Source: a virus
IMG/VR virus record: IMGVR_UViG_3300042430_000659
Coordinates: 1-34,239 of that record
Length of the DNA stretch: 34,239 bases
Strand: one strand, 5' to 3'
Translations under genes and position numbers: made by a program
Notes under the pieces: model-generated
What the model was told of the DNA's origin: nothing
What the model saw: the letters and a program-made list of their open reading frames with translations, nothing else
Database searches by the model: none
In this document: in pieces, positions 7,901 to 17,602 of the stretch
Position numbering within the stretch: position 1 is the first letter of the stretch
Layout: every line of letters begins with the position of its first letter

Positions 7901-10900
7901 CGGGCACCTCGTGCTCCACCCGTAGTACCTGTGGAAACACCAGTAGTAACGGTGCCAGAACCTGTAGTACCAAAAACACCAAAGGTAGTAACACCAAAAA
8001 CACCAACAGTTAAAGTTAAAGCACCTAAGAGTGCTGCAGCTGAAGTTAAGAAAGCAGTAGAAACTGTTGCCAAAAATACAGTCGCTGCAGTAGAAGGAAC
8101 GGTTGGCGCTCTAACAGAAGCTTCTGCGGGTGCAACTGCAGCAGTTGAAAATGCGGCGAAGGGTGCTGGCAAGGCTGCTAAAGTCGCTACAAAGACAGCA
8201 AAAGTTGCGACTGGTCAAGGAGCTAAGGTAATACTCACCTATAAGGAAATTACTGATTTCTTTACAGCGGCTGGTCAACAATTACCTGAAGAATATGATT
8301 TCATCAGAACTGTTGATAGAGAAATTGCACTTACCAAGAAAGCTAAAACAGACTTCTTTAAAAATCTTACAAAGGAGTTTGAAAAGAAATCTACAACACC
8401 ACTAGGCAGAATTGATAGGGGCAAGTACAAGATATTTGGTGATGCAGCAAGGAACGCACCAAGCATTAAAAAACCTGCATATCTCCCTATAGTTGATCAA
8501 TTATTAACGGATAGATTAACTCCTTCTGTATCTGGTCAGAAATTGGGCGCAACACAAAAAAGTTCGTTGTTAAATTCTCGTAGCCAGATGCTACAAGGGG
8601 TAGCTGATGTATCTGGGGTAAGTAAATATGATGCTGCAAAAGCCGCAAAAGCAGCGAGAAAAGTTAGAGATGCTCAGACTTTAGCTAACGCTATATCTGG
8701 GAACATTGCAGATAGCGCTCCAGGTATTGTTCCTCCTCCTGGCGTTGAAGAGGTATACACGACAAGACCTAAAGCTGAAATTGCAGCAATAGAAAAGAGT
8801 TTGGCTGAAGCAAAATCTAACTTGAAGATTGTAGAAAAACAAGGAACTGATGTTGCTAGACAACTTGGCGGTACCTATAAAAAGCAAATAAGTGCTCTCC
8901 AAGAAGAGCTGTTGCTGGCTAAATCCGCAATTCACGAAAAATTAGTTCCTGCATCAAAAGCAACATCTCAATTACTTACCACTGAAAGCAATCTGATGCG
9001 AGAAGAAATGGCAATTCAGAACTTAACTAGTGGTAGAACAGCAAGCGGGTCTGGCATTGGACCAGATAACCCAATTAGATATGCAAATGAATTCTCAGAT
9101 CGTGTTGGCGGGATGGATAGGGTTGTAAGTCAAAAAGGCTCCCCTGTTGTTCTTCCCAAAGACATTAGGGCAAAAATATTACATGATCTTGAAATAGAAA
9201 AATTAACTCAAAAAATATTAGATTCTACTGACGAAAATATTATAAGAGATTTGAAATCTCGCTTGTCTGAAACGGCAGATGACATTCTTGATGCAGATGT
9301 AAACCTTTCGGGAAGCGATGGTAACAGAAAAGCAACTGCTGCGGAATTAAAAAAAGTTAAAAAAGAAACCGCTAGACGGATGGCTGAAAGAAAGGGTGTT
9401 GATTTAACTAAATATCTCCCAACATCAGATGAATTTGATCCAGCCGCTGAAGCCGCAATATTAAAAAATAAAAAAGTTGTTGGCGGTCTAACAGAGTTTT
9501 ATAAAGGAATTGAAAATGGCGGTGACGAGCTTGTAGCAGAACTTGCAGATATGAAAAAAGATGTTTCGCCTGCAAAAATTTCGGCTAGAGAGAAACTTGC
9601 AAAAGCTTTTGCAAGACAAAGAGAAGTACTATCTCCTTCTGGTCCTGGCGGTAGAACTGTACAACCAATCAGAAAAATAATTTCTGGAGGCATGGGGGAT
9701 TTACCAACAGGGGCTGGAGTAGGAAAGGGAGCCGCTCAGGCAGTCAAGAGCGGGTTGGTTAAAATATCAACCTTGGTTGATAAATCAATTGATGATTTAG
9801 TAGACCAGCTTCCAATTGCAAAATTTAGCAAAGTAGAAAAAGATATTATTCGCCAAGTTGCTAAAGCAACAGTTGCTGCAAAACCTCCTAAGGGTACTGG
9901 AAATGTTCTTAAATCTGGTTTTAATTTATTAAACACCCAAGTGGATGAGGCAACAGCAAAAACCATCAAGGCGGGTCTGGATAGACAAGTTCAAGATATT
10001 CTTCACACTATAGCCAAAACTCCAGAAATTCATAGCGGCGGCAAATCTGGTTATGTCGCAGCAGCAAAAGCCAAACTGGGAATGTTGTTTAAAGGAACAA
10101 ATGGAAGTGTTGCTAAGATACTCAAGAACACCACTGATTTGATTAGTTCATCTAACAATATTTTAATTGACGCTGTTGGTTCAGGAACTTTCGCCTTAGC
10201 TGGTGTAAAGGGGCAGATAAAGGGGGAACCAATAAAATCCATGACATCCCTTACTGGGGGAGGGGTGTCAGCAAGAATAAAAGCGCTTGCAGAAGAAGTT
10301 CAACAAAGAAGGTTTAACAATGCTAGAAAGGCTGTAAAGTCAAGCGAATCAGAAAGGACTGGGCAGCCAAATACCAGGAAGACAGCTAGGGATGCAGCAG
10401 CAACGGCAAGTCGTAACCAAAACGATGAAATATTAAACAGAGTACTTGGAGAGAAGCCAGAGACACCTCCATCTACAACCCCAGCGGTAACAAAGAACAT
10501 TGTTGCAACTGAGGCTAATACAGTAGCACAGGCAGAAAATACAGGGGCGACTCAAGCAGCAACAACGGCGGAAGTGAAAGATAAAACAGTAACTACAGCG
10601 TCCAGTACTGCAACAGAGGTAAAGACAGCAGCAACTAATGCATCAGCTGCAACAATCGTAATGTCTAAGAGAGGCGAAGAGCTTATGCAAAAAGCCAACG
10701 CCCTGTTGGCTGGTGCAAAATTTAAGAATGTTGCAGCAATTGACGCATTAATTTCATCGTATACAGCTGAGCAATTAGCGACAAAATCTGGGACAAGTTT
10801 AGTAAAGGCTAGAGATGGAGTTCGTAGTAGCCTTAATACTCTTGAAAAAGCAAAAGCAGAACTTCTAAAGAGAGAAGCGGCTACCATAAAGAATGGTCTG

Positions 10901-13900
10901 GGGGCTCAAAATAGTGCTCTTGTTGAGGCTAAGAAGAAATTAGAAATTGCAACTAAAAATGCGTCCAAGAGATTGACTGACCTTGCTAAAGCCAGCACGG
11001 TTATGACTGATTCATTAAAGGCAGCATCAATACCAGTAACAACAAAACCAGCAAAAGTGGCACCAGCAGCGGCGGCAGCAGCGGCACCGTTTTATCCAAC
11101 GCCAACAGGAGCCCCAATACCAAAAGCACCTAGTGCAAGTCGGAAGGTTAATGTAGGCAGTCTTCCTGCTGGAATGAAAATTGCTCCTACAGATAGCGGA
11201 GTTATTAAAAAGCTTGGTGAATTGGCTGTTAGTTTTGACAAGTCTCTTGCCAACTTCTTTAAAGGACCAAACTTCTTTCAAGGTCCAAACATATTCCAAG
11301 GTAAAATAATTTCAGCCGACAAGTTGAAAATAAATATAACCGACAAGGCAAGAGATTCAGCAAGGCTCGCTTCAGCGAGAAGTGGTTTGGCTCCATACAC
11401 CGATCCATTGGTTATGAGGGCTTCACGAAGAAAAACACTTGGAGTAGTTCGTAAGAAAATACTTGATGATGGCGGGGCGATTGATGATGTAAGGGCGGCA
11501 AAGCTTAGAAGAATTACGGGTATAGATCCACGCAGAACTGTTGGCGCAACTTCTGCTGTCCCAATGACTAGACCAGTATTTGGTCCAGCCTTGCCAACAC
11601 CACCTGCCGCTGCAATACCAAAAGTAACTGCTTTTTCTGGTATTAAATCAAAGATAGATGATGTTACTAAGGGTGTAGCTAAGTTGGGCAGTATGTTTAG
11701 TAATGTTCTGCCAAAGGCAATGCATGTTACTGCTACAGCAGCCGTAAAGTCGTTTAACGCTGTTGGTCGTGCCGTAGCTTCATCGTATGCTGTTAATGCT
11801 GTTAGAGCCATGACTGGTGGATTAAAGGTTGTAGGCTCAACGGCTGACATGTTAGCAGATGGTTTTAGAAAGTCTGCTGGAGCGGTTAGAGTATTTAATG
11901 CTATAAACAATGCAACAATCACAACAATTAAATCAATGGGTGCCGCTGGTCTTGTAACTAAGACTATCACAGGTGATATGGCGTGGGCTTTTGGAAAACT
12001 GGGTAAGATATTAGGTTCAACTGTTAATGTAGAAATGAAAGCATTCCTTATTAGTTTGCAAAGAAGTAAATTAACAAAGGCTTGGACCTTCATGTTGACT
12101 GCTGGAATGATGACATTTGTTAAGTCTTTAAGGGTAGGAATTGCACACTTAAACATATTCGCCAACACAGGGGCACGACTGGCATCTGCGAAAGCAGCCA
12201 TCGGCGGTCTTACTGCTGGAACAAGTCTCTTGCGAAAATCATTGGTCGGGTTAAATGCCTTTACAGGTCTTAGTGCTGGAATACAGGCTGCATTTAGCGG
12301 GATTTTGAAATCAGTATTGAGTGTTGTAGCTATCGTGATAAAACTTAACGCTGCTCTGTTCTTGATAGCCCCAGTGGTTTTGCTTATTACTGCAATCTTT
12401 ATTCAATTGAAGAGAGGGACTACTAATAACTCAGCGGCTTTAAAGTTGTTTAAAGAAGGAATTGTATTGGTTAAGGGAGCCATCCTTGCACTTGCAAATC
12501 CAATTCTGGATATCATAAATGCGTTTGGTGGATTTACTGGTGCTACAAACCAAACACAGAAAACCGCTGGAGCCCTATATATTATGGCACGGGCATTCAA
12601 GTCTGTATCGCAAGCATTTAATAATTTTGCCCAGGGCGCTGGTCAAAGGTTTGTAAAGAATACTTTGGGTCCAGTCATTATAAGATTGGTCAATAGATTT
12701 ATCTTGCTCGGTAGAGCAATTCGTGGAGCAATGCGTCAAGACGGAAGCGCTGGCAAGAACATGTCTGCATTCTTCCAAAGCTTGCTTTACGAAGGTCTTA
12801 ATGTTATGGCGAAGTTGTTTGATGGTCTTTCTAAATTACTTCCACACATGGGTGGAATTATTGGCACTGTAATCGGAGCGGTTGCAAAAGCAAGCATAAA
12901 GATGCTTAATCTTATTGGGAAATTTGGGATGGAAGTTGGTCTGTTCTTTGGATCTATCATAACTGGAATAGGAATAGCGTTAATCCCATTCTTCGGCATG
13001 GGTGCGGCAATTGCAACAGCTGGCGCTGCCTTGGTAGGTCTTTCACTTGCTGGTTTTGCAGCATCAAAAGCTCTAACAAAGAGTGACGCTGAAATTGATA
13101 AGTGGGCTTCTGGTGTTGGTAAGTCAGTTGCTAATGGCATGGGTTCGGCAGCTAGTGGGATGGCTGGTTTTATTAGAAAGGGAATGGATTCAATTGATAA
13201 ATCTTATGCCAAAAAGATAGGTCAAGGAATTAATAAAGCACTCGCCAGCACCGCTGGTGATCCAGATGGTTTGAAAACAGCAATACAGGAATCTTTAAAG
13301 AAAAACGCAGATGTTGCAAAATCTGGTGGTGAAGCTCTTGGCGCTGCTGCTGCTAAGGGAATGATGAAGAAAATGCAAGATATTAAGAAGACATTTACTG
13401 ATGGCTTCTTTGGCAAAGCTGACGCAGCGGTTGATAAATATGTAGATTCCCTTAAGAGGGGATTGGAGGATCAAAGAGATAAAGCACTGGAAGCATTTGA
13501 TAATCAAGCTGATGCTATCCAGGAACTTGCTGATGCAGAAGAAAGACTAACTGACAAGATTGAATATGAAGAAAAGAAGAGATTGCTTATCAAGACAAGA
13601 GCTCTTGATCAAGAAAATTACTTAAGAGAAAGGAAAGTTGCCGTCTATGAGGGTAGAACCGAAGATGTTCGTTCACTTGATTTAGCAAGTCAGAAATCAA
13701 AATCCGAGTCGGTTAAGGAAGAGAAAGACTTAGACCTTTCTAGGCTCAAAACTCTACAAGGGGAACAGCGAGATAAAGCTTTGGCTGTAATAGCAAGAGA
13801 GAAAGACCTGCTTGCTAAAGAATATGAAAAAATGTTTAGAGATTTTGATGATCAAATTGAAAAGATTAAAACTGTCGGTTTCTCTACTGAAGATGAATTT

Positions 13901-16900
13901 AAAACTCTGCTTTCAAGATTAGGCGGTGCATCTCAAACATTCTCTGACGCAATAACAAGTACATTCTCAACCTCAATGCTGGCGTTACCAACTGCAATTA
14001 GAGATAACACTGACTCATCAATCGGTATGTTCACTGTATCAATGGATGCGTTAGTCGCTGAGGCGCAATCTAAGTTTGGTGCAGCGAACGGAACAGCTAA
14101 TTCAACATCAATACTTGGTGCTGCATACATGCTGGCTACTGGATTGCCAGATGCTTTTAAAACTGCATTCAATGATGGAATAATTGCACAATTCGTAACT
14201 CCTTGGAGTTCTGCAGTGACTGCAGATATTTCAGGGATTATCCCAGCAAACTTATGGGTTGAAGCTGCTGGTCTTGCTCTAATTGAAATGGTTAATTCTC
14301 TAAAGCGAGAACTTGTTGGGCTAAAGGGTACTCTTTGGAATGATTTTAAGAAAATATTTGAAGCTACTTCTGAAGCTGATTTTGCTTCAATATTTGGACC
14401 TGCGCTTGCTGGTCTAGAAGATGTTAAGAAATACATGACGGGATTGTTTGATGAAATAAAGCAAATCGCTTCAGATATCAATTTGATTGAAGTAAGCAGA
14501 GAGCAACAATCTGGTGGTGGTGGAGATGAGGCAAAGAAGCCAGCTGGCGGTGCTCTTCCTGGTGAGGCTTCCTATGTTCCGTCTGCTTATGATAGATTTG
14601 AAATCAGAAGAGGTAGGGGGCTGGCTGACAGAAATAAGATTACCCCGCCTGTTAGCGATAGTGGTACCGAGAAATCTGGCGGCGGTTTCTTTGGCGGAAT
14701 TAAAGATGCTGCTATTGGCTTGGCTGATCAATTAGGTGCTGTTAAGACTGCAATATTAGGAGCAGTTGGCGCTATTGCTGGATTTTTTGTACTGCAAGCA
14801 GTGTTTGGATTTATATCAACTGTTATGGGCGTTATTGCTGGTGCGCTCTTAACGGTATCAATAGGGGCAGCAGCCATAGTCGCTGCAGTCGGAATAGTTA
14901 TTGGATTATTCATTTATCTTTATATCAAGGTTAAAGGATTTAGAGATTTTGTTAATGGCGCTTTCATAGCCGCTTGGGAAGCGCTTGGAACCGTTATTGG
15001 TTTCGTATGGGATGGAATAAAGACAGGGGTAAGTAATTCACTTGATGCTGTCAAAAATTTTGTACAAAATGCTTTAGATTTCATGAAAGATGTTTGGGGT
15101 GCAATTGGTGGAATTGTTGAAGATACCTTTAAGAAAATCATTTCTTTCTTTGTTGATGGATTTAATGCCCTAAAAGATAACATCGGGGGCTTCGTTGATA
15201 GCTTTATTAACTTGTTCAAGGGTTTCTGGGGGGCTATCGGGGATGGTATTAAGACTATTGCTGATCCTATAATGGAACTTTTGGGTAAAATTGGAATTGC
15301 TATTGGAATTGCTATTGGCGCAATAGTTGCTTTTGCTGGCGGTATTGTTGTCGTAATTGTAAATATTTTTGACAAAATAAAAGGTCCACTGTTTTCTGTA
15401 ACTGGTTTTATTATTGATATTTTCTCAAAAATATTTGATATCGCTACACCAATAGTTGAAATTGGTATTGGCGCTATAGCTAAGTTAATAGCCCTTCCGT
15501 TTGAAATATTAAATACAGTAATTGATATAGCAGTGGGTGCAATAAAGATTGCAATTGATATTATTGTTGGGGTATTTAATGTTCTGTTTGATGTTTTCAA
15601 GGCTATTGCTTCTAATCCAATTGTAGTCTTCTTTGCTCGCCTAGCTGCATTGCTTGGTTTGGTAGCGGCAATTGCTGCAACATGGACAATTAAGATTGTT
15701 CTTGAATCTACATGGTATGTTATTAAGAAAGTTGTTGGTGCCCTTATTGATCTTGCTGAATTTATTGTTGGAGGTCTCGTAGGGGCGTTTAATATAATTA
15801 AAGATGTAGCTGTTGCAGCATGGGACTTTATTTATGATAAAGTTAAGGGGTTTGTTGATTGGTGGCATGAGAACATTGGTAGTTTGTGGTTAATATTTAC
15901 CGCACCAGTTGTTATAGCGTATGAAGCAATTATGTGGTTATTTGATACAGTAAAAAATAATCTTGGTCCAATACTCTCAAGCGTATGGGATGGGTTTAAG
16001 TCTGCAATTGATGTTGTTTGGGAAGTTATGAAGAAAGTATCATCATGGATTGGCACAGCATTTGGTGCAGCCTGGGGAGTGCTGAAAAAAGCTGCTTCTC
16101 TGTACTGGGATTACTTAAGTTTTGTTATTCCTCTGCTGTGGGATACTTTGAAGAAAGTAGCATCATGGATTGGAGCAGCGTTTTCAAAAGTTTGGGATGT
16201 TATTAGTTATGTTGCAACAAACGCTTTCCAAATACTTGGTGATGCAATTAGTATTTTCTGGGGAATAATAACTAGTGGTTACGATTTTATAAAGCCAGTA
16301 TTTGATTGGATTGCAGACACTGTTGGAAATGTAATTAAGACTTATGTTGAAATACTACAAATTGCATTTAGCCTTCTGTGGAACGGCATTATGGCTGGTT
16401 ACGATTTTATTAAGCCAGTGTTTGATTGGATTATGGACATTGTTGGGAATATAATTTCAACACAAGTTGAAGGTCTAAAGAAAATATTTGGTTTCTTGTG
16501 GGATGGTATCAAGGCTGGTTGGGACTTGGTAGGTCCAATATTTGGCTTGATGGCGGATATTATTGGAAAGGTAATTAAACAAGCAATTGACGATGTAAAA
16601 TTTGTATGGGATTTGTTATGGCAGGGGATACAAATTTCTTGGACTTTCCTTGAGCCGATATTTAATTTTATTAAAGATGCTATTACAGGTGGAATTGGTT
16701 TAGCAATTGACTTAATCAAAGCAGGATGGGACTTATTTGTAGCTGCGCTAACTAATACAAAAGATTTCATCATGGGTGTAATTGGCAGTATTGGCGGGTT
16801 CATTAAGGAAAAGATACAAGTTGTAATTGAAAATTTAATAGGCGTATGGAATGGATTAAAAACTGCATTCAGCACAGTATGGGGTGTTATAGAGCCGATT

Positions 16901-17602
16901 ATTTCTAAGATCGGAGGTGCAATCAAGAGTGTAATTGGTGGAGCTATTGATTTCATTTCATCTGCAATTTCAGCAATACCGCAAGCGTTCAAGATAGTTG
17001 TTAATAGTATCGGTGGGTTGTTCAACAGGGCTGTTGACCTGCTCGGTAATTTCGCATTCCCGAAGACTATCTTGGGAATCCCACTTCCTTTCATTGGAGG
17101 AAAGAAGGTAAGCGACTTTATCCCTCTTCCAAAAATTCCTACTCTGTATAGCGGCGGAAAAGTTGGAATGTACATGAAGGGTGGAATGGCGTATGGTACT
17201 GGTGGTATGACAAACGGTCCAGTTCAACAAGGTATCCCAGCGATATTGCACGGAGGGGAATATGTTATTAATCATAAAGCTGTGCAAAGAATTGGCACTG
17301 ACACGCTAGAAAGATTGAATAACTATAAGCTTTCAAAGCCAAACTTGCCGAGCATGCCATCTGTTCCTAGAATCAACATGCCAGGTGCTGGAATTAATGC
17401 TCCACAATACGCACAATCTGGAACTGCGTCTAGTTCAACGCAAAATGTAAATATCTTTGTTGAGAATTTCATTGGTGAGCCAGAGTGGTTTAACGGAATG
17501 ATGAAAGACTACAACACAAAAGTTTTGCCAAGAAATCAAAAAGCTGCTGGAGTGCAAAGCAGAGTTGTAAGCACATACAACGGGATTAATAAAGGTCTAT
17601 AA
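4958..17602 (+). CDS. Giant tail tape measure protein
   Basis: At 4214 residues this protein sets tail length; at about 0.15 nm per residue it implies a tail near 600 nm. Residues ~170-460 match the TP901-type tape measure core (FGTSRILVQALAGDFAELG, ADAFPEMSAAATSFGLSMSS). Hydrophobic segments lie near 637-660, 2447-2484, 2658-2698 and 3261-3328. A Pro-rich linker (~850-1030) carries the motif YPTPTGAPI twice, and it recurs near 2045. Residues ~2825-2970 form a charged coiled coil. Six tandem 40-residue Trp-rich repeats lie at ~3690-3929. The C-terminus (GPVQQGIPAILHGGEYVINH, ~4088) is a common tape measure ending. I see no lysozyme or peptidase motif. It starts without a ribosome binding site. 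Confidence 0.95.
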   Translation: MSDTGDLTAKIGIDASVTGAESVSALAAGVGGLSQQLLQLSQSAIQNTNVQTQLNSVLKATRSSVGVLGSSIAIYRKELALSNSMVRQNTASLLALDAAQKKVTASGKMTSSLSSSYAQTASHLNSMNSSVGTLNKTMKSNAIESFGKRLQQSGIQSQRVGMQMARNVTLPLIGIFRTAFFSYTRLEREQVRLTKLISDGFGTGEEAIIAARKAVDGLNPALDQITRKFGTSRILVQALAGDFAELGVPTNAITDLALLTVQLEKLGNLDIGQSQQFIQSIYQNILRVKRDSAEQQGFVFDITNVEQMSDTIEQLRGQLAIFNLMENKTTLSLKDIADAFPEMSAAATSFGLSMSSTAAMLAPMVAAGFQVGASANSIKVSLQRMVAMTKQNTGIVRELNSALGEEFEYSAGVGMENIQKLVDGFNSLLSIKGEQGTLELFARLFGVRQGPRMETSIRQFAQFQKALETTGSAENAIAKELEDKVNFRLKANGMEEVSLKKILDLTNLNKDSVEKVNGVYSKRAVVIQDAQKEATDSLGSLFSDTKDFLAKVGTESGKGFFMEAVGGAAYAGKQMEIELQLSIDTAATRFDTLRESVMGLGRAIVPIVDVVVKAILPVVQKIEDFFKGLSVTTRKFIGAFMGLALIIPMVSLLSNTFKALFGGAIKGFGRMFMSTNGLFASLKGVKSQLMDIADIIIDPKMTKGFNSMVQYGDQALLSQDPTKAGYSPTLRGRRKMTPDLSGVDQPVRELIERGGMPDPNSLASIKSTLRGADKLGLPNTQELIASLVTDMNDVPAKIAKASADAVDKTAKTIAKTLKGTVFQNNTFVGNKFGGGAPGTTPGTTPGSRTPKSPTSGGTPAPLYPTPTGAPITTPAPLYPTPTGAPITPSSYIHKPNPRGMFPLPTVPNYIPPPPTIMHPQGSLFPGRLPIPSAATIGAPVVATVERAAAEAKAQLEALGTSVEEFNKAVAEVPKPARTRTPRAPRAPPVVPVETPVVTVPEPVVPKTPKVVTPKTPTVKVKAPKSAAAEVKKAVETVAKNTVAAVEGTVGALTEASAGATAAVENAAKGAGKAAKVATKTAKVATGQGAKVILTYKEITDFFTAAGQQLPEEYDFIRTVDREIALTKKAKTDFFKNLTKEFEKKSTTPLGRIDRGKYKIFGDAARNAPSIKKPAYLPIVDQLLTDRLTPSVSGQKLGATQKSSLLNSRSQMLQGVADVSGVSKYDAAKAAKAARKVRDAQTLANAISGNIADSAPGIVPPPGVEEVYTTRPKAEIAAIEKSLAEAKSNLKIVEKQGTDVARQLGGTYKKQISALQEELLLAKSAIHEKLVPASKATSQLLTTESNLMREEMAIQNLTSGRTASGSGIGPDNPIRYANEFSDRVGGMDRVVSQKGSPVVLPKDIRAKILHDLEIEKLTQKILDSTDENIIRDLKSRLSETADDILDADVNLSGSDGNRKATAAELKKVKKETARRMAERKGVDLTKYLPTSDEFDPAAEAAILKNKKVVGGLTEFYKGIENGGDELVAELADMKKDVSPAKISAREKLAKAFARQREVLSPSGPGGRTVQPIRKIISGGMGDLPTGAGVGKGAAQAVKSGLVKISTLVDKSIDDLVDQLPIAKFSKVEKDIIRQVAKATVAAKPPKGTGNVLKSGFNLLNTQVDEATAKTIKAGLDRQVQDILHTIAKTPEIHSGGKSGYVAAAKAKLGMLFKGTNGSVAKILKNTTDLISSSNNILIDAVGSGTFALAGVKGQIKGEPIKSMTSLTGGGVSARIKALAEEVQQRRFNNARKAVKSSESERTGQPNTRKTARDAAATASRNQNDEILNRVLGEKPETPPSTTPAVTKNIVATEANTVAQAENTGATQAATTAEVKDKTVTTASSTATEVKTAATNASAATIVMSKRGEELMQKANALLAGAKFKNVAAIDALISSYTAEQLATKSGTSLVKARDGVRSSLNTLEKAKAELLKREAATIKNGLGAQNSALVEAKKKLEIATKNASKRLTDLAKASTVMTDSLKAASIPVTTKPAKVAPAAAAAAAPFYPTPTGAPIPKAPSASRKVNVGSLPAGMKIAPTDSGVIKKLGELAVSFDKSLANFFKGPNFFQGPNIFQGKIISADKLKINITDKARDSARLASARSGLAPYTDPLVMRASRRKTLGVVRKKILDDGGAIDDVRAAKLRRITGIDPRRTVGATSAVPMTRPVFGPALPTPPAAAIPKVTAFSGIKSKIDDVTKGVAKLGSMFSNVLPKAMHVTATAAVKSFNAVGRAVASSYAVNAVRAMTGGLKVVGSTADMLADGFRKSAGAVRVFNAINNATITTIKSMGAAGLVTKTITGDMAWAFGKLGKILGSTVNVEMKAFLISLQRSKLTKAWTFMLTAGMMTFVKSLRVGIAHLNIFANTGARLASAKAAIGGLTAGTSLLRKSLVGLNAFTGLSAGIQAAFSGILKSVLSVVAIVIKLNAALFLIAPVVLLITAIFIQLKRGTTNNSAALKLFKEGIVLVKGAILALANPILDIINAFGGFTGATNQTQKTAGALYIMARAFKSVSQAFNNFAQGAGQRFVKNTLGPVIIRLVNRFILLGRAIRGAMRQDGSAGKNMSAFFQSLLYEGLNVMAKLFDGLSKLLPHMGGIIGTVIGAVAKASIKMLNLIGKFGMEVGLFFGSIITGIGIALIPFFGMGAAIATAGAALVGLSLAGFAASKALTKSDAEIDKWASGVGKSVANGMGSAASGMAGFIRKGMDSIDKSYAKKIGQGINKALASTAGDPDGLKTAIQESLKKNADVAKSGGEALGAAAAKGMMKKMQDIKKTFTDGFFGKADAAVDKYVDSLKRGLEDQRDKALEAFDNQADAIQELADAEERLTDKIEYEEKKRLLIKTRALDQENYLRERKVAVYEGRTEDVRSLDLASQKSKSESVKEEKDLDLSRLKTLQGEQRDKALAVIAREKDLLAKEYEKMFRDFDDQIEKIKTVGFSTEDEFKTLLSRLGGASQTFSDAITSTFSTSMLALPTAIRDNTDSSIGMFTVSMDALVAEAQSKFGAANGTANSTSILGAAYMLATGLPDAFKTAFNDGIIAQFVTPWSSAVTADISGIIPANLWVEAAGLALIEMVNSLKRELVGLKGTLWNDFKKIFEATSEADFASIFGPALAGLEDVKKYMTGLFDEIKQIASDINLIEVSREQQSGGGGDEAKKPAGGALPGEASYVPSAYDRFEIRRGRGLADRNKITPPVSDSGTEKSGGGFFGGIKDAAIGLADQLGAVKTAILGAVGAIAGFFVLQAVFGFISTVMGVIAGALLTVSIGAAAIVAAVGIVIGLFIYLYIKVKGFRDFVNGAFIAAWEALGTVIGFVWDGIKTGVSNSLDAVKNFVQNALDFMKDVWGAIGGIVEDTFKKIISFFVDGFNALKDNIGGFVDSFINLFKGFWGAIGDGIKTIADPIMELLGKIGIAIGIAIGAIVAFAGGIVVVIVNIFDKIKGPLFSVTGFIIDIFSKIFDIATPIVEIGIGAIAKLIALPFEILNTVIDIAVGAIKIAIDIIVGVFNVLFDVFKAIASNPIVVFFARLAALLGLVAAIAATWTIKIVLESTWYVIKKVVGALIDLAEFIVGGLVGAFNIIKDVAVAAWDFIYDKVKGFVDWWHENIGSLWLIFTAPVVIAYEAIMWLFDTVKNNLGPILSSVWDGFKSAIDVVWEVMKKVSSWIGTAFGAAWGVLKKAASLYWDYLSFVIPLLWDTLKKVASWIGAAFSKVWDVISYVATNAFQILGDAISIFWGIITSGYDFIKPVFDWIADTVGNVIKTYVEILQIAFSLLWNGIMAGYDFIKPVFDWIMDIVGNIISTQVEGLKKIFGFLWDGIKAGWDLVGPIFGLMADIIGKVIKQAIDDVKFVWDLLWQGIQISWTFLEPIFNFIKDAITGGIGLAIDLIKAGWDLFVAALTNTKDFIMGVIGSIGGFIKEKIQVVIENLIGVWNGLKTAFSTVWGVIEPIISKIGGAIKSVIGGAIDFISSAISAIPQAFKIVVNSIGGLFNRAVDLLGNFAFPKTILGIPLPFIGGKKVSDFIPLPKIPTLYSGGKVGMYMKGGMAYGTGGMTNGPVQQGIPAILHGGEYVINHKAVQRIGTDTLERLNNYKLSKPNLPSMPSVPRINMPGAGINAPQYAQSGTASSSTQNVNIFVENFIGEPEWFNGMMKDYNTKVLPRNQKAAGVQSRVVSTYNGINKGL
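7532..7620 (+). repeat. 45-base Pro-rich direct repeat in tape measure gene
   Basis: Two adjacent copies of a 45-base unit encode PAPLYPTPTGAPIT. The first begins at 7532 and the second at 7577, differing mostly at third codon positions. A third copy (FYPTPTGAPI) lies about 3.5 kb downstream at 11085-11125, so the module moved or was copied within the gene. Confidence 0.8.
16025..16744 (+). repeat. Six tandem 120-base repeats in tape measure gene
   Basis: The unit is exactly 40 codons, beginning at 16025, 16145, 16265, 16385, 16505 and 16625. Most units end in a Leu-Leu-Trp-like motif. Units 1 and 2 share MKKVSSWIG / LKKVASWIG, and units 3 and 4 share GYDFIKPVFDWI, near-identical in DNA. This indicates growth by tandem duplication, a simple route to change tail length. 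Confidence 0.85.

Noticed and set aside
11278-12201. Long open frame on the - strand inside the tape measure gene (307 residues)
   Set aside because: It is the mirror of a coding region in which stop-making codons are rare in that register; the protein is Ala/Pro/Thr-rich without motifs, and no - strand promoter or ribosome binding site is seen.
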